Shown piece by piece: positions 9,392-18,574 of a stretch of 64,000 bases of DNA. Source of the stretch: Pseudonocardiaceae bacterium YIM PH 21723 (lineage in GTDB: Bacteria > Actinomycetota > Actinomycetes > Mycobacteriales > Pseudonocardiaceae); assembly GCA_003600225.1 (NCBI GenBank), contig QZFT01000034.1, forward strand, positions 62,001-126,000, written 5' to 3'. A program made the translations under genes and the position numbers. The notes under the pieces are model-generated. The model saw only the letters and a program-made list of their open reading frames with translations. It had not been told where the DNA came from and did not search any database. The first letter of the stretch is position 1. Each line of letters starts with the position of its first letter.

Positions 9392-10186
9392 CTACTTCTC
9401 CGTCGTCGTCCAGGTTTTCGTGGTCGAGTCCCATTGGATCGAAATCATCTGGACCTTGCGGCGCTTGGCATCGTCTGTGAGAGCGACTATGTCGAGGTCG
9501 CCGAGCGCACGCAAGGCGGCATCGGGCGTATCCGTCCCTAGATGCAGTGCGAGCCCCAGATCTTTTCCCGGATCTCGCACGATCAACAACTTCGAATGCC
9601 CACCGGGACGCTGTCCGGCCTTACGACCTGATCGAAATAGCCGCGCTACCAATGCCCGAGCTGCGCTGTAGGAGTCCTCGGCAGCCTTGGTCACCAAGGT
9701 CTTGATGAACGGTGCCAGCGCCGACGTGATAACCGCGGCAGCTGCTGCGGTTCCCCAGGAGAGGTCACCACCGAGCACAGATGTGTACTGTCCGAGGTCG
9801 TCTTCGCCCATCCAGTCGATCTCGTCATCGAACCGGTGGTCTGGATCCAGGATCAGGATGACGGACTTGAGCCAGTCCAGTGCCTCTTCGTACGTTTCCT
9901 GATCAAAGTGACCAAGCTCGGGAGCGGCGTCATAGAAAGCGCGGTAGGCACCGGCTATCGGGGCTCTGGGGTTCCGTGTCTCTTCGGCCTGCCATTGTTC
10001 TTTGAACGGCGCGATCTCGTAATCCAGCCGACTCAAGACCGCTGCGAGGACCATCCGACTGGTCTCGGATTTCTCCGCGTCAGTGGCTTGGGAACTCCGC
10101 ATGCCTCTCTCGTGCTCGCGGAGCGAGTCGTACATATCGTCGATGATGCCTAGCGCCAACCTGCGCACACGATCACGATCATCCAC
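9392..10186 (-). CDS. Hypothetical protein with a central hydrophobic helix
   Basis: The 264-residue protein has an acidic helical N-terminal half (residues 1-130) containing FDDEIDWMGEDDLGQY. A hydrophobic alanine-rich segment follows around residue 145 (WGTAAAAAVITSALAPFI), then a basic stretch and a short alpha/beta tail (SKLLIVRDPGKDLGLALHLG). I know no family. The layout of the last 120 residues (helix, basic linker, beta-strand pair, short helix) resembles small effector-associated adaptors such as EACC1, but this is a weak impression. No strong ribosome-binding site precedes the ATG, so the start is uncertain. Confidence 0.5.
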   Translation of the reverse strand: MDDRDRVRRLALGIIDDMYDSLREHERGMRSSQATDAEKSETSRMVLAAVLSRLDYEIAPFKEQWQAEETRNPRAPIAGAYRAFYDAAPELGHFDQETYEEALDWLKSVILILDPDHRFDDEIDWMGEDDLGQYTSVLGGDLSWGTAAAAAVITSALAPFIKTLVTKAAEDSYSAARALVARLFRSGRKAGQRPGGHSKLLIVRDPGKDLGLALHLGTDTPDAALRALGDLDIVALTDDAKRRKVQMISIQWDSTTKTWTTTEK

Positions 10187-10243
10187 AACAGGTCACAGTA
10201 GCGGTATACCCGCAAGCGTCATACCCACATCAGCGATGAGGCA

Positions 10244-10690
10244 TTAGCCGTGCTTCGCCGGGTCGTATTCCTCAACGTCACAGCCCTCCAGGCTGAAACG
10301 CTGGAAGACCTGCAGCGCCTGCTCCGAAACCACCAGCCGCGCCTTCCCGGAGAGCCCGATGTGGTCCTGCCCCGCCGTACCGGTGACGTCGAACCACCTA
10401 AAATCGGGAACGCCGTCCAGGTTGAGCTGCGCGACGAGCTCCAGCGCTTCCGGTTCGATGGTCACCTGAGCGTCTCGCAACTCGAACGCACGCAACCCCG
10501 ACTCGACCATCGCCGCAGCCAGCGGCTCGGTGACGAGGTGCACCGGGAAGAGCTTGATGACGTCTTCGCCGAACCAGTTGTCGATGGCGATGTGCAGGCG
10601 CTCAACTCGCGGCGGGTGAACGGAGGTGTCCAGGACGGCGTTCTCGCCGAGGTCGCCGGGGATGTTCGGGGTGAGCGTGTAAAAGGGCAT
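10244..10690 (-). CDS. Putative immunity protein of the adjacent toxin
   Basis: This 148-residue acidic soluble protein starts at the ATG at 10690 with AAGGTGAT upstream, 5 bases after the stop of the toxin gene. It has two segments of mixed alpha/beta character, including VERLHIAIDNWFGEDVIKLF and EALELVAQLNLDGVPDF. I do not recognise the family. Its position directly downstream of, and co-directional with, a polymorphic toxin is the standard place for an immunity gene. The immunity function is inferred only from that position. Confidence 0.55.
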   Translation of the reverse strand: MPFYTLTPNIPGDLGENAVLDTSVHPPRVERLHIAIDNWFGEDVIKLFPVHLVTEPLAAAMVESGLRAFELRDAQVTIEPEALELVAQLNLDGVPDFRWFDVTGTAGQDHIGLSGKARLVVSEQALQVFQRFSLEGCDVEEYDPAKHG

Positions 10691-10695
10691 CGGAA

Positions 10696-11835
10696 TCACC
10701 TTGGTGGGTTGAACTGGCTGCCGTACTTCGCGTCGAGCTTCGTGGCGTGTTCCAGCAGCTGGTCCTTCGTCGCGGCTGGGTTGTTTTCGTAGAACTCGTT
10801 CCACTCTTTGCGCAGGTCCCGCAGATGAAGGTGGCGGTTCATCTCGTTGGGGATTCCGCGGAGGTTCTCCAGCGAGTGCATTTCTTCGGGGGTGATGCCA
10901 GCCGCAGGATACCGCTTGACCGCGCCCTGTTCGACGGCGTGGTGGACCACCACCTGGCCTTCAAGGTCGGGGTGGGCTTCGAAGAAGGTCTTGCGGTAGT
11001 CCTTGCGGACGGCCTTGCCGAACCGGGCCGCTCGCGCGCCTTCCTCGCCGGCTTTGGCGATCTTCTCGACGGTCTTGGCGACCTTGCCCGCACCGGCACC
11101 CCAACCGAGGAAGGGGATGGCGGCTCCCGCGGTAATCGCCGCTTCGGTTGTTCGTCCTTCGAGGGCGTACCAGCCGGCGTGGGCCAGGTCGATGGCATCG
11201 CCGATGCCGGGAACGAAGCCGACCGCGTCGAGCACCGTGTGGCCGATCATGGCAGCGGTGCTTTCCTTGTACTGCGGAGCGCCTGCAGCCAGGTCGCGGA
11301 GCTGCTGGACGGTCTCGTCCCCGACGCTCTGGAGCTGATCCCGGGCCCGGGTCAGCAGTTCCTGCGCCGCTTCTCGGTAGGCCGCACCGGGGTCGTTGAA
11401 CGGTGGCGGTACGTCGAGGGTGATGCTGCCCGGGTCGTGCCTGGCTTGTTGCTCGGCCACGGCCTCGTCGTCGGCCGCTTTGGCCTGCTGGGTAAGTTTC
11501 TGGCCCTTGTCGTACAGGGCTATCGCTTCGATCGCCTGTCGCTGCGCCCAGATCAGGGTGTTGGCGTACAGGTCCAGGGCTTGGGCGCCGGCGGCCATTC
11601 CGTCACCCGTGTCCAGCCATCTCGGCACCTCTGACTGGTGTCTGCTCGACCACGCGTCGTGTGCCGTGCCGCGCCAGTAGCCGGTGTCGATGCGTTTCAG
11701 AGTTTCGCCGCTGGCGATGATGTCGGTGGCGCGATCCCGGACTACCCGGGCGTTTTCGAAGATGGCTTCCGGGTCACCCGGGATCAGGGCCTTGGGATCG
11801 TCGGTCTGACCTAATTCGGCTCGGTCCATACTCAT
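10696..11835 (-). CDS. Polymorphic toxin: WXG-type N-terminus, HNH-like C-terminal nuclease
   Basis: The 379-residue protein has an N-terminal helical domain (residues 1-120) with YWRGTAHDAW, a WXG-style turn typical of type VII secretion substrates. A middle region follows (about 180-255) with a Gly/Ala-rich stretch (VGFVPGIGDAIDLAHAGWYA) common in pre-toxin regions. The C-terminal toxin (about 270-379) contains VVVHHAVEQ, EMHSLENLRGIP and NRHLHLRDLRKEWNEFY. These match the shape of HNH/LHH-type nuclease toxins, with the HH pair and the later N and H residues as likely metal-site and catalytic residues. It is flanked by a small helical partner upstream and a putative immunity gene downstream. 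Target (DNA or RNA) is unknown. Confidence 0.8.
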   Translation of the reverse strand: MSMDRAELGQTDDPKALIPGDPEAIFENARVVRDRATDIIASGETLKRIDTGYWRGTAHDAWSSRHQSEVPRWLDTGDGMAAGAQALDLYANTLIWAQRQAIEAIALYDKGQKLTQQAKAADDEAVAEQQARHDPGSITLDVPPPFNDPGAAYREAAQELLTRARDQLQSVGDETVQQLRDLAAGAPQYKESTAAMIGHTVLDAVGFVPGIGDAIDLAHAGWYALEGRTTEAAITAGAAIPFLGWGAGAGKVAKTVEKIAKAGEEGARAARFGKAVRKDYRKTFFEAHPDLEGQVVVHHAVEQGAVKRYPAAGITPEEMHSLENLRGIPNEMNRHLHLRDLRKEWNEFYENNPAATKDQLLEHATKLDAKYGSQFNPPR

Positions 11836-11841
11836 CGGAGA

Positions 11842-12171
11842 TCAGCTGTCCTCCGCGATCTGGACTGCTGGATCACTGAATCCTCGGGTGCTGGAGTGCT
11901 CGGCTTCCCGGTATACCTTGGCGACGGAGACCAAGCTGTCCCTCATGTCGTCGACCTTGTCGCACAACAGTTCCACGCTGGTGTCAAAGCTGTCGCAGAA
12001 GTCGATGAAGGCCTCCTGCACACCCTCATGTCCGTACATGTGAGCAGGCCCCGGTAGATCTTCGAGCTCGAAGTCGTCCTGCTTCCGCGCGATCTCGTCC
12101 ATCGCTTTGGCGGCGTCTTCCAGTACCGGGATTTCAACGTGATAGCCGGGCCCGTCCAAGGACATGCTCAT
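11842..12171 (-). CDS. Small WXG100/EspC-like helical partner of the toxin
   Basis: The protein is about 109 residues; starts at 12171 or 12165 are both possible after GGGGGT. It is acidic and helical, with the C-terminal helix DMRDSLVSVAKVYREAE resembling EspC/WXG100-like type VII secretion proteins, where the VAxxYrxxE pattern is common. It lies 6 bases before the toxin gene, so the pair probably forms a co-secreted heterodimer or a loading unit for an ESX system encoded elsewhere. No ESX machinery is visible in this window. Confidence 0.65.
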   Translation of the reverse strand: MSMSLDGPGYHVEIPVLEDAAKAMDEIARKQDDFELEDLPGPAHMYGHEGVQEAFIDFCDSFDTSVELLCDKVDDMRDSLVSVAKVYREAEHSSTRGFSDPAVQIAEDS

Positions 12172-12226
12172 CAACCCCCAACGCGAGCGATTCTGCTGAC
12201 GTGCCAACCGGATTCGAAAATTTTGA

Positions 12227-13360
12227 TCATCGTAGGGGAAGCTTCGTCGCCGTAGTCGGCTTTGACACGACGGCCCGCAATGACCGTGCGGCCAGATCTA
12301 CGGATTCAAGGAGGCTTTGGCGGAGATGACCCGGAATCGCTCCGGCACCCAACCCTGCACGCGCGACAAGATCAGAGAGTGCTGAGCGCTGCGATTCCGT
12401 TGCTCGGGACTGTGTTTCGCCGAATCTCAACACTTCCCTGGCCACGTAACCGTCGCCGGATTCAATCGCTTCGCTGATGTTCTGGCTGAGTACTCGTGCT
12501 GCGGCGTCTTGGTCGACGCGATCCGCGAGCGCAGCTACCGATAGCCCCAGTTGCGCGCGAAAGAACGCGTAGCCGACGACTGGTCGATGCTCGTGAAACC
12601 GGGTGATCATCGCGTCCACGCTGGCGTCCGGCCCGGCACTCAGGACGGACAGGCACTCTGCGACCGGCCGCTCCCATGGCTGGCTGGGGGTGCTGTCCTT
12701 CAACGCGGCTTGAGCCCGACCGAAGTCCTCCCTGATCACGGACGCGAGAATCTTGGCCTGGCGTCCCTCCATGAGGTGTAGTCCGATCCCGTTGTAGGCC
12801 TGGGCATGCACAACGGCGTCATCCCATCGGCCAGCGAGTACCAGGGCTCGGACGCCATCTCCCACCAGCTGAAGCCAGGTCCACTCCTGAAGCTTGCGGA
12901 ACTCGGCTCGAGTGCCGGCGAGGTCGGTCAGCGGCAGCCTCCGCTCGCCCAGCACCAGTTCGGTCCTGTTCCTGACGGCGTGAAAGAGGTCGATCAACAG
13001 TTGCAGTGCGTGGTCAGTGTCGCGTGCCCGTAGGGCGAGTCTGGCCAGATTGATCACGGGCTCAAGTAGGTGGCGTGCTTGCAGTGTCGTCAGTGGGCTG
13101 CCGCTGTCCAGATAGAGGTCGATGTGCCGCCAGCAGAGTTCGCGCGCTAGGTCCGGCAATCCGCAGTCGCTGCTGATCAAAGCGGCCATGTTGAGAATGT
13201 GGGCGCTGTCGTTCAAGGGATCGGCAGGGGCATCGTCGAGCTCATCGGCGGCATGGGCGAGGTTCTGAATTCTTTCGGTCAGTGCCGGGCACGGTGGCCG
13301 CGGCCGTCCGAGAAGTGGGAACCGGCGAAGCACGGCGGCCATCGCTGAAGTGGTCGTCAT
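12227..13360 (-). CDS. Helical-repeat (TPR-like) protein of the lanthipeptide operon
   Basis: The protein is 377 residues, almost entirely helical, with repeated Ala/Leu-rich helix pairs that suggest TPR-like scaffolding; no catalytic motif is seen. The ATG at 13360 lies one base after the stop of the elimination-domain gene, so it belongs to the same transcript as LanB and LanC. A role in regulating or scaffolding lanthipeptide production is inferred from position. Unlinked helical-repeat regulators are frequent beside actinobacterial RiPP genes. The long gap of 55 bases to the toxin partner downstream leaves it open whether the transcript continues. Confidence 0.55.
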   Translation of the reverse strand: MTTTSAMAAVLRRFPLLGRPRPPCPALTERIQNLAHAADELDDAPADPLNDSAHILNMAALISSDCGLPDLARELCWRHIDLYLDSGSPLTTLQARHLLEPVINLARLALRARDTDHALQLLIDLFHAVRNRTELVLGERRLPLTDLAGTRAEFRKLQEWTWLQLVGDGVRALVLAGRWDDAVVHAQAYNGIGLHLMEGRQAKILASVIREDFGRAQAALKDSTPSQPWERPVAECLSVLSAGPDASVDAMITRFHEHRPVVGYAFFRAQLGLSVAALADRVDQDAAARVLSQNISEAIESGDGYVAREVLRFGETQSRATESQRSALSDLVARAGLGAGAIPGHLRQSLLESVDLAARSLRAVVSKPTTATKLPLR

Positions 13361-13361
13361 G

Positions 13362-14294
13362 TCAGCTCCGCGGCAGTAGGGCGTTGTGCGCGGCATGAGC
13401 CAGAACGCCTTGCGTTGTTGCCGACAGGCCGAGCCGGTTCCAGTGGAAGATCACGACGTGGGTCAGAACCGCGCGTAAGCCGCGGTACAACCGGCCCTGT
13501 GCTGCGGCATGGCCCAGTCGTGCGGCATGGCAGGACAGCTCCTCTAGCCATGTTGCGGCACGTTCCGCTGATCCACCTGGTGCGAACAGCTCGCTGCCTC
13601 TGATGTCAGGGAGCACGAGGCCACGTAGCTGGTCGGTCAACTTCGCGACCCGACCACCATCGGTGTTCGCGGGCGGTGGCCGGAGCTGGGACACCCGATG
13701 GTAGACATCGCCAGCTTCGAAGGCGTCCAGACCAGCGGCGCGCATGGTCGCGTTCAGCAGCAGGATCGAGAGTTCCCTTCTGCCTATTTCAGAGGAGCCT
13801 TCGCGCAGGTAGGCGAGCGCGCCGACGGTATCGGCGCAGAAAAGGTCATGTACGAGCTCCATGGTGGCCGGGCCTCCGAAGGCTGCGGTTTCGGGTTCGT
13901 ACACCGTCGGCCACCAGCGTTGGATCACACGGTCGTCAACGAGACCGTCCAGCGTGGAATTGACGGCCGCAGTGTCTGCGCTCAACAGCCGCAGTCGCCA
14001 GCAGGGGTACTTCCGCAGGAACCACCAGTTCACAGCGGATCCCTGGAAGATCAGCTGATCCAGGGCCGGTCCCAGAACCGTGGCGCCGGCGTTCTCGGTT
14101 GCTGTCCAGTCACGGAACTGGACACGCACCTCATACCAAGCCGAATCGGCACGTTGCTGCAGCGCGGTAAGCCCGGCCGTCCGGTAGGTGCTCACCGCGT
14201 CGTCAAGGTCTTCGGGAGAGAGGCCAAGCCTGTCGGCGACCGTATCCGTCGGAGTACCGCCGAGCACAGCCTGCACGCCTTCGGCGACCGTCAT
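13362..14294 (-). CDS. Stand-alone SpaB_C-type (thiopeptide-type) elimination domain protein
   Basis: The 310-residue protein matches the lantibiotic-dehydratase C-terminal family that removes glutamate from glutamylated Ser/Thr to give dehydroalanine or dehydrobutyrine. Visible family marks are EVRVQFRDW, then NWWFLRKYPCWRLRL, which corresponds to the family WxFiRYxdPxxHLRLR strand, and a late VIFHWNRLGL segment. The ATG at 14294 overlaps the LanC stop as ATGA, which decides the start over a longer in-frame ATG at 14318. It sits in an operon whose LanB already has a C-terminal domain, so it may supply the active elimination function or act on a second intermediate. Confidence 0.82.
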   Translation of the reverse strand: MTVAEGVQAVLGGTPTDTVADRLGLSPEDLDDAVSTYRTAGLTALQQRADSAWYEVRVQFRDWTATENAGATVLGPALDQLIFQGSAVNWWFLRKYPCWRLRLLSADTAAVNSTLDGLVDDRVIQRWWPTVYEPETAAFGGPATMELVHDLFCADTVGALAYLREGSSEIGRRELSILLLNATMRAAGLDAFEAGDVYHRVSQLRPPPANTDGGRVAKLTDQLRGLVLPDIRGSELFAPGGSAERAATWLEELSCHAARLGHAAAQGRLYRGLRAVLTHVVIFHWNRLGLSATTQGVLAHAAHNALLPRS

Positions 14295-15457
14295 GTGATC
14301 AACAAGCATGCGTCCCATCCCGTAATCGGCGGTGCGTTGGTGCGCGCGGTTTCCCTGGCCAACCCGATGCCTGCGGATCCGGTCAGCAGGCCGATGGGTG
14401 CTCCCTCGTGGAAAACCAGCCCAGAGGTAAACCGCGAGATGACTGCAGGAAGCCTCTCCGCGATGGCTAGGTTGCGGGCATCCCGAGCAGCACGGAAAGC
14501 CGTTTGGTACACGCCGGCCGCGCCGTGGCAGAGACTTGAGTCGGTGAGACGGTCGAGCTGGGCGTCGGCCAGGTTCGCTGCCATTGCCAGCTCAGCGAGT
14601 TCTTGCCGCTGGGTATCGTCGGTTGCCAATGCGGCCAGCTGTTGAGCCCGGGCGATACCCACTGCTCCGTAGCACCAGGACGGTCGGCCGGGCTGGGCCT
14701 GGCTGGTCTGGCCGGAGCGAATCTCGTCTCGGGTAAGCCACTGCGGCCACCATGGAACTTCGGAGTCCTCCTGGCGCCACCGGTCGAACCACTGAGTAAG
14801 CTTGGAGATCGCCTCAAGTTGACCTTCGACCATTAGCCCGCGTAAGGCAGCCAGCGAGAGCATGGCCAGCAGCCCAGCTGCACCGTGAGCCATTCCGAGG
14901 TTCGCGTGACCGCCTGGCGTCGGCACGCTGACATCGGGGTCGTGATCAACCCACCAGCCCGGCAGCTCAAGGTCATCCTCACAGTGTGAGCTGACTGCCA
15001 ATGCGCTCAGATAGCGGAGGATGTCAGCGAGCTCCTCGCATCCCGGATGGAGCCGCAGGAGCAGAGCCCCGATACCGGTCAACCCGCGGAACAGGTCGAA
15101 TTCGGCGAACGTGATGGACTGCGGGCGTTCCGTCGCGCCGATCAGGCGGCGACGAGCCAGGTGCAGTACATGCCGATCGAGTGTCCGGCCAGCCGCTCGA
15201 TACCGGGGATGCCGGTCGGCGACCGAGTGCAGGAGGAACGCGACAGCCGGCGCCCCGTAGTAGAGCCTGGCGTGCTCGGCGGCGTCGACTGGACCTGCGG
15301 TGACCGAGCGGATGGACTGCTGGGCCATTGCCCAGGCGCCGGTGCCGTTCCAGGCTCGTTCGGCGTGGAGCAACGCCGTGCCGATCATGCCGCGCCCCAG
15401 GGATTGCCCGGCAGCCTCGTCCACCGTCAAGGTGACGGCATCCAGGAGTCGGCTCAT
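14291..15457 (-). CDS. lanC: LanC-like lanthionine cyclase
   Basis: The 388-residue protein is a LanC-type zinc cyclase that adds cysteine thiols to dehydrated residues. Zinc ligands are visible in PSWCYGAVG (about residue 260) and SLCHGAAG (about 305), and an LanC-type glycine-rich motif NLGMAHGAAG precedes them. Length fits LanC (about 400). The ATG at 15457 overlaps the LanB stop as ATGA. Together with LanB and the FxLD precursor it makes a class I lanthipeptide system. Confidence 0.88.
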   Translation of the reverse strand: MSRLLDAVTLTVDEAAGQSLGRGMIGTALLHAERAWNGTGAWAMAQQSIRSVTAGPVDAAEHARLYYGAPAVAFLLHSVADRHPRYRAAGRTLDRHVLHLARRRLIGATERPQSITFAEFDLFRGLTGIGALLLRLHPGCEELADILRYLSALAVSSHCEDDLELPGWWVDHDPDVSVPTPGGHANLGMAHGAAGLLAMLSLAALRGLMVEGQLEAISKLTQWFDRWRQEDSEVPWWPQWLTRDEIRSGQTSQAQPGRPSWCYGAVGIARAQQLAALATDDTQRQELAELAMAANLADAQLDRLTDSSLCHGAAGVYQTAFRAARDARNLAIAERLPAVISRFTSGLVFHEGAPIGLLTGSAGIGLARETARTNAPPITGWDACLLIT

Positions 15458-18400
15458 CACGCACCTGCCACGGCGAGTGAGCGCTGGGCGACGGCGCGGG
15501 CCAGGCGGCCGGTGACCGCCTCCAGGTCCGGGTCGATGCCGACAGCTCGCATGTGGTGCTCGTGCAGCAGCGTGCGCAGAACAGCATTCGGTGGATGTTG
15601 CTGCTCGATGAGAGCCTGGTAGTAGTGCCGTAGCGATTCGTCTCGGGCCTGCCAGGCGTCGGCGACCGCCTCTCCACCCGGCACAGCCTGCAGACTGCTC
15701 GCGGTCAAGCTGAGCGCCTGCTCCCGCAGTCCTCTCTCCAGGGGGCCGTAAGCCCGAGGCAGACAGTCCAGCAGGGCCAGATAGCCGGAACGCGGATCGG
15801 GAGCGAAGGCTGCGGCCAGGTGCGCCATCGAGGTCGCGGCCAACGCCTGCGCCGAGATGCCTGCCGACCGCGTCACCGCTTGTTGCGCGATGGCGGCAGC
15901 GGTATCCGTGGCGAACACACGTCGCGCTGCTGAATGGGCTTCGCCATCGCCGTACCGAGCGCGGTGCTGGGGCGTCGCAGCGAAGGAGATCTGAGCTGGA
16001 AGTCCGTCGGTTTCCAAACCAGCGGTGAACGTAGCCAGGTGGGCCGCGACCGCTCCGAAGTGCTGGGGGCTGGTCAGCTGCAGGAAGAGCGCGAGGTGTT
16101 GATCGGAGTCGGGATGGATCAGGTCGCGGTACCGCCGCACCCACCAGGATTCGACCAGATTCTCCTGGCGCAGGGATTCAGCCAGGCTCGGCACGTGGCC
16201 GGTGAGTATGTCATCGAACCGGGCTGGATCACCGATGATCTGCGCGTGCACGATGTCCGAGTCGCCGGGCCGTTCGAGGCGGCCAGGCGCAGCGGTGATC
16301 GGCAGTCGCTGCGGCTGCGGGGCGAGCAGGGTCAGCGGAATCAGGAACTCCGCAGGGCGCCCGATCCAGCCCTGACAATCGGCCGAGCCGTCTTCCTGCA
16401 GTTCGAGTCGTTCACCGCGATCGAGCCGGGCGAACAACAACGAGCGATCCAGCTCTAGATCGAGGTCTAAAGGCAGCCGGGCTCCGGAGCTGACCATGAC
16501 AACCCTGCTCGGCACGCGCCATCGATCACGCCATTCCGGTAGCGCACACCGGCGTCTAGGAGCGAGATCGGCCGGGTTCACCAGCCATCGCGCGGCTGAC
16601 AGAACGGTGTGCCGATAGCGGATGCGCGGCACGTAGGGCAGAGCACGAGCGGCACCCAGGTCGAAGGCACGGAACGCCGCGCTGCGCGCCGAGGCGACCT
16701 CCGCGATGAACCGGGCCAACGGCGGAGTCTGCACGGTGGTTTCCAGCGCGTGTGGAATCTGGGGAACGACTCGGCGTCCGGTGGATCGCTGCACCAGGTA
16801 CAGCTGTTCGGCGTCACAGGTGACCGCGAGGTCGTCGATGCCGATCGCCCCAGCGACCGGGTGCTCAGACAACGACACCACGTCCGGATGCACCGGCGCT
16901 ACCCGCGCCACGTTCTCGTTACGAGGCCGCCGGGACGGAAACGACAGGTGTGCTTCGACGACGTCTTCCGACTGTTCAGCGGAGTAGGTCGCCCTCAGCA
17001 GGCGCTGGTCGGGTTCGGTGAGCAGATGGGCGAATCGACCGACCATGCTGGTGTGTGCCAGCGGCGTGGCACTGACCCGCAGTAGGTAACGGCCACGGTC
17101 GAGTGCCTCGGTCGACTCAGCGTCGATCTCCACGCCCAGCTCGATCCGCTGCGGTAGGACCGCCTCCTGGTGCTCCCCGACCGTCAAGGCCTCGACGTCG
17201 GCGTCGGTCAGCTCTATCTCGTCTGCCCCTGCCATGATCGCCTGCTGGATCATGGCGCCAAGCGCGGCATCCCTGTCGGTCAGGACTCGCCAGGTAGGCC
17301 GGGGACGGGACGCACCGAGGTATCCGGCCGGGTAACCAAGACCGGAGTCCGCCACCAGTTCGCGTACCGGCACCAAGGTCCCCGGGCCGTACCGCGTGCG
17401 GAAACGCGCGTGGTAGTCGAGCCAGGCGCTGGATCCGAAGGGCCGGGTGGTCGTCCGCAGGAGCACGGTGGCTGCGCGAGCGACCTCGATGAGTACCTGC
17501 TCCGGGATGGTGATCTTCGCATCGAGGAGCGTGTCGATTGCCAGTGAGTGCTTTGCCTCGGGCACCAGGCCGGACATCTGCGCATTGAGAACGGCTCGGT
17601 TGGCCCGGGCATGTTCGATGTCATCGACGTGGTTGTGCCAGCTCAGACCAGAGTGGATCTCCTCCAGCTGCCGCAGGCCCGCGGCGATGTCAGGCGGCAG
17701 ATTCACGGTGGAGGAGTGGAGTTCTCCGATCAGATACGACAGTCCGTCCGGGCACGTCATGGGTGGCCGCAGGTTCGTGACCAGCACTCCGGCTTCGACC
17801 AGACCGCGCACCAACGAATCGATCTTGTTCACTGGCGCCGAGGGAAACCTGGTGACCAGGAGGCCGATGAGCGCACCGAACCGGATGGGCACACCTGCGG
17901 TTTCCAGCACGAACCGCACCGGGCCGGTAAGCCGAACCGAGGACTCCTGCGGCAACCCCGCGGTGAGCGCCTCGGCCTCCGCTCGGCGCTGCACACGGAC
18001 TCGTCCGTCCCGGATGACCAGCGCGTTTTCGACGATCACGGTGAGCTGTCCGAGCAGTTCAGTGTGCCGTTCGAAGCGGTCGATCAGACCGGTAAGCCAT
18101 CCGCCATCCGCTCGGGCAATCGCTCTGTGTCGGTTACCGAACTTGACGGCTGCAGGTCCGACGCCGGCAGCCGTGACTCCGGCGAACAGCCCGAACGGGG
18201 TGGCTCTACGTTGCCAGCGCAGCAGGTAGGACGCCAGGGAGACGACGGCGCTGCGCAGGACCTTGAGCGGCTGCGGGTCGGCCGATTCGTCGAGGATCTG
18301 ATCAACGCGCGCAGCGAGATCCGGGCTTGCCAGGAGCACCGCATCCTGGAACTCCGGCCGGCCCCATACCTTCGCCAGCCACGCCCGGCCTTCCTGTTCG

Positions 18401-18498
18401 ATTGTGTCCAGGTGCGCGGGTAAGTCCAGGTCCCCTGGAACTGTGGTGGCTCGGGCCAGGACGAATCCGGTGTGCGTGTAGCGGGTGGACACGGTCAT
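15457..18498 (-). CDS. lanB: Class I lanthipeptide dehydratase LanB
   Basis: This 1013-residue full-length LanB uses glutamyl-tRNA to activate Ser/Thr of the precursor and then eliminates glutamate. The N-terminal glutamylation domain contains the family block RWQRRATPFGLFAGV near residue 95. A middle block has RYRHTVLSAARWL. The C-terminal part, from about residue 765, has ESWWVRRYRDLIHPDSD followed by HLALFLQL, an elimination-like domain. It starts at the ATG at 18498, 76 bases after the precursor gene. Presence of both this C-terminal domain and a separate elimination protein downstream is unusual. No LanT transporter or LanP protease follows. Confidence 0.9.
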   Translation of the reverse strand: MTVSTRYTHTGFVLARATTVPGDLDLPAHLDTIEQEGRAWLAKVWGRPEFQDAVLLASPDLAARVDQILDESADPQPLKVLRSAVVSLASYLLRWQRRATPFGLFAGVTAAGVGPAAVKFGNRHRAIARADGGWLTGLIDRFERHTELLGQLTVIVENALVIRDGRVRVQRRAEAEALTAGLPQESSVRLTGPVRFVLETAGVPIRFGALIGLLVTRFPSAPVNKIDSLVRGLVEAGVLVTNLRPPMTCPDGLSYLIGELHSSTVNLPPDIAAGLRQLEEIHSGLSWHNHVDDIEHARANRAVLNAQMSGLVPEAKHSLAIDTLLDAKITIPEQVLIEVARAATVLLRTTTRPFGSSAWLDYHARFRTRYGPGTLVPVRELVADSGLGYPAGYLGASRPRPTWRVLTDRDAALGAMIQQAIMAGADEIELTDADVEALTVGEHQEAVLPQRIELGVEIDAESTEALDRGRYLLRVSATPLAHTSMVGRFAHLLTEPDQRLLRATYSAEQSEDVVEAHLSFPSRRPRNENVARVAPVHPDVVSLSEHPVAGAIGIDDLAVTCDAEQLYLVQRSTGRRVVPQIPHALETTVQTPPLARFIAEVASARSAAFRAFDLGAARALPYVPRIRYRHTVLSAARWLVNPADLAPRRRCALPEWRDRWRVPSRVVMVSSGARLPLDLDLELDRSLLFARLDRGERLELQEDGSADCQGWIGRPAEFLIPLTLLAPQPQRLPITAAPGRLERPGDSDIVHAQIIGDPARFDDILTGHVPSLAESLRQENLVESWWVRRYRDLIHPDSDQHLALFLQLTSPQHFGAVAAHLATFTAGLETDGLPAQISFAATPQHRARYGDGEAHSAARRVFATDTAAAIAQQAVTRSAGISAQALAATSMAHLAAAFAPDPRSGYLALLDCLPRAYGPLERGLREQALSLTASSLQAVPGGEAVADAWQARDESLRHYYQALIEQQHPPNAVLRTLLHEHHMRAVGIDPDLEAVTGRLARAVAQRSLAVAGA

Positions 18499-18574
18499 GG
18501 TCGTTCGCGCTCCTCACACGGTCCGGAGCTGTCGCCGACGACCGAGGGAGTGATCGCCGGCGACAGATGGCAGG

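Noticed and set aside
10244-10804. Longer 186-residue version of the immunity-like protein
   Set aside because: The longer frame reaches into the toxin gene and lacks a ribosome-binding site; AAGGTGAT before ATG 10690 supports the shorter form.
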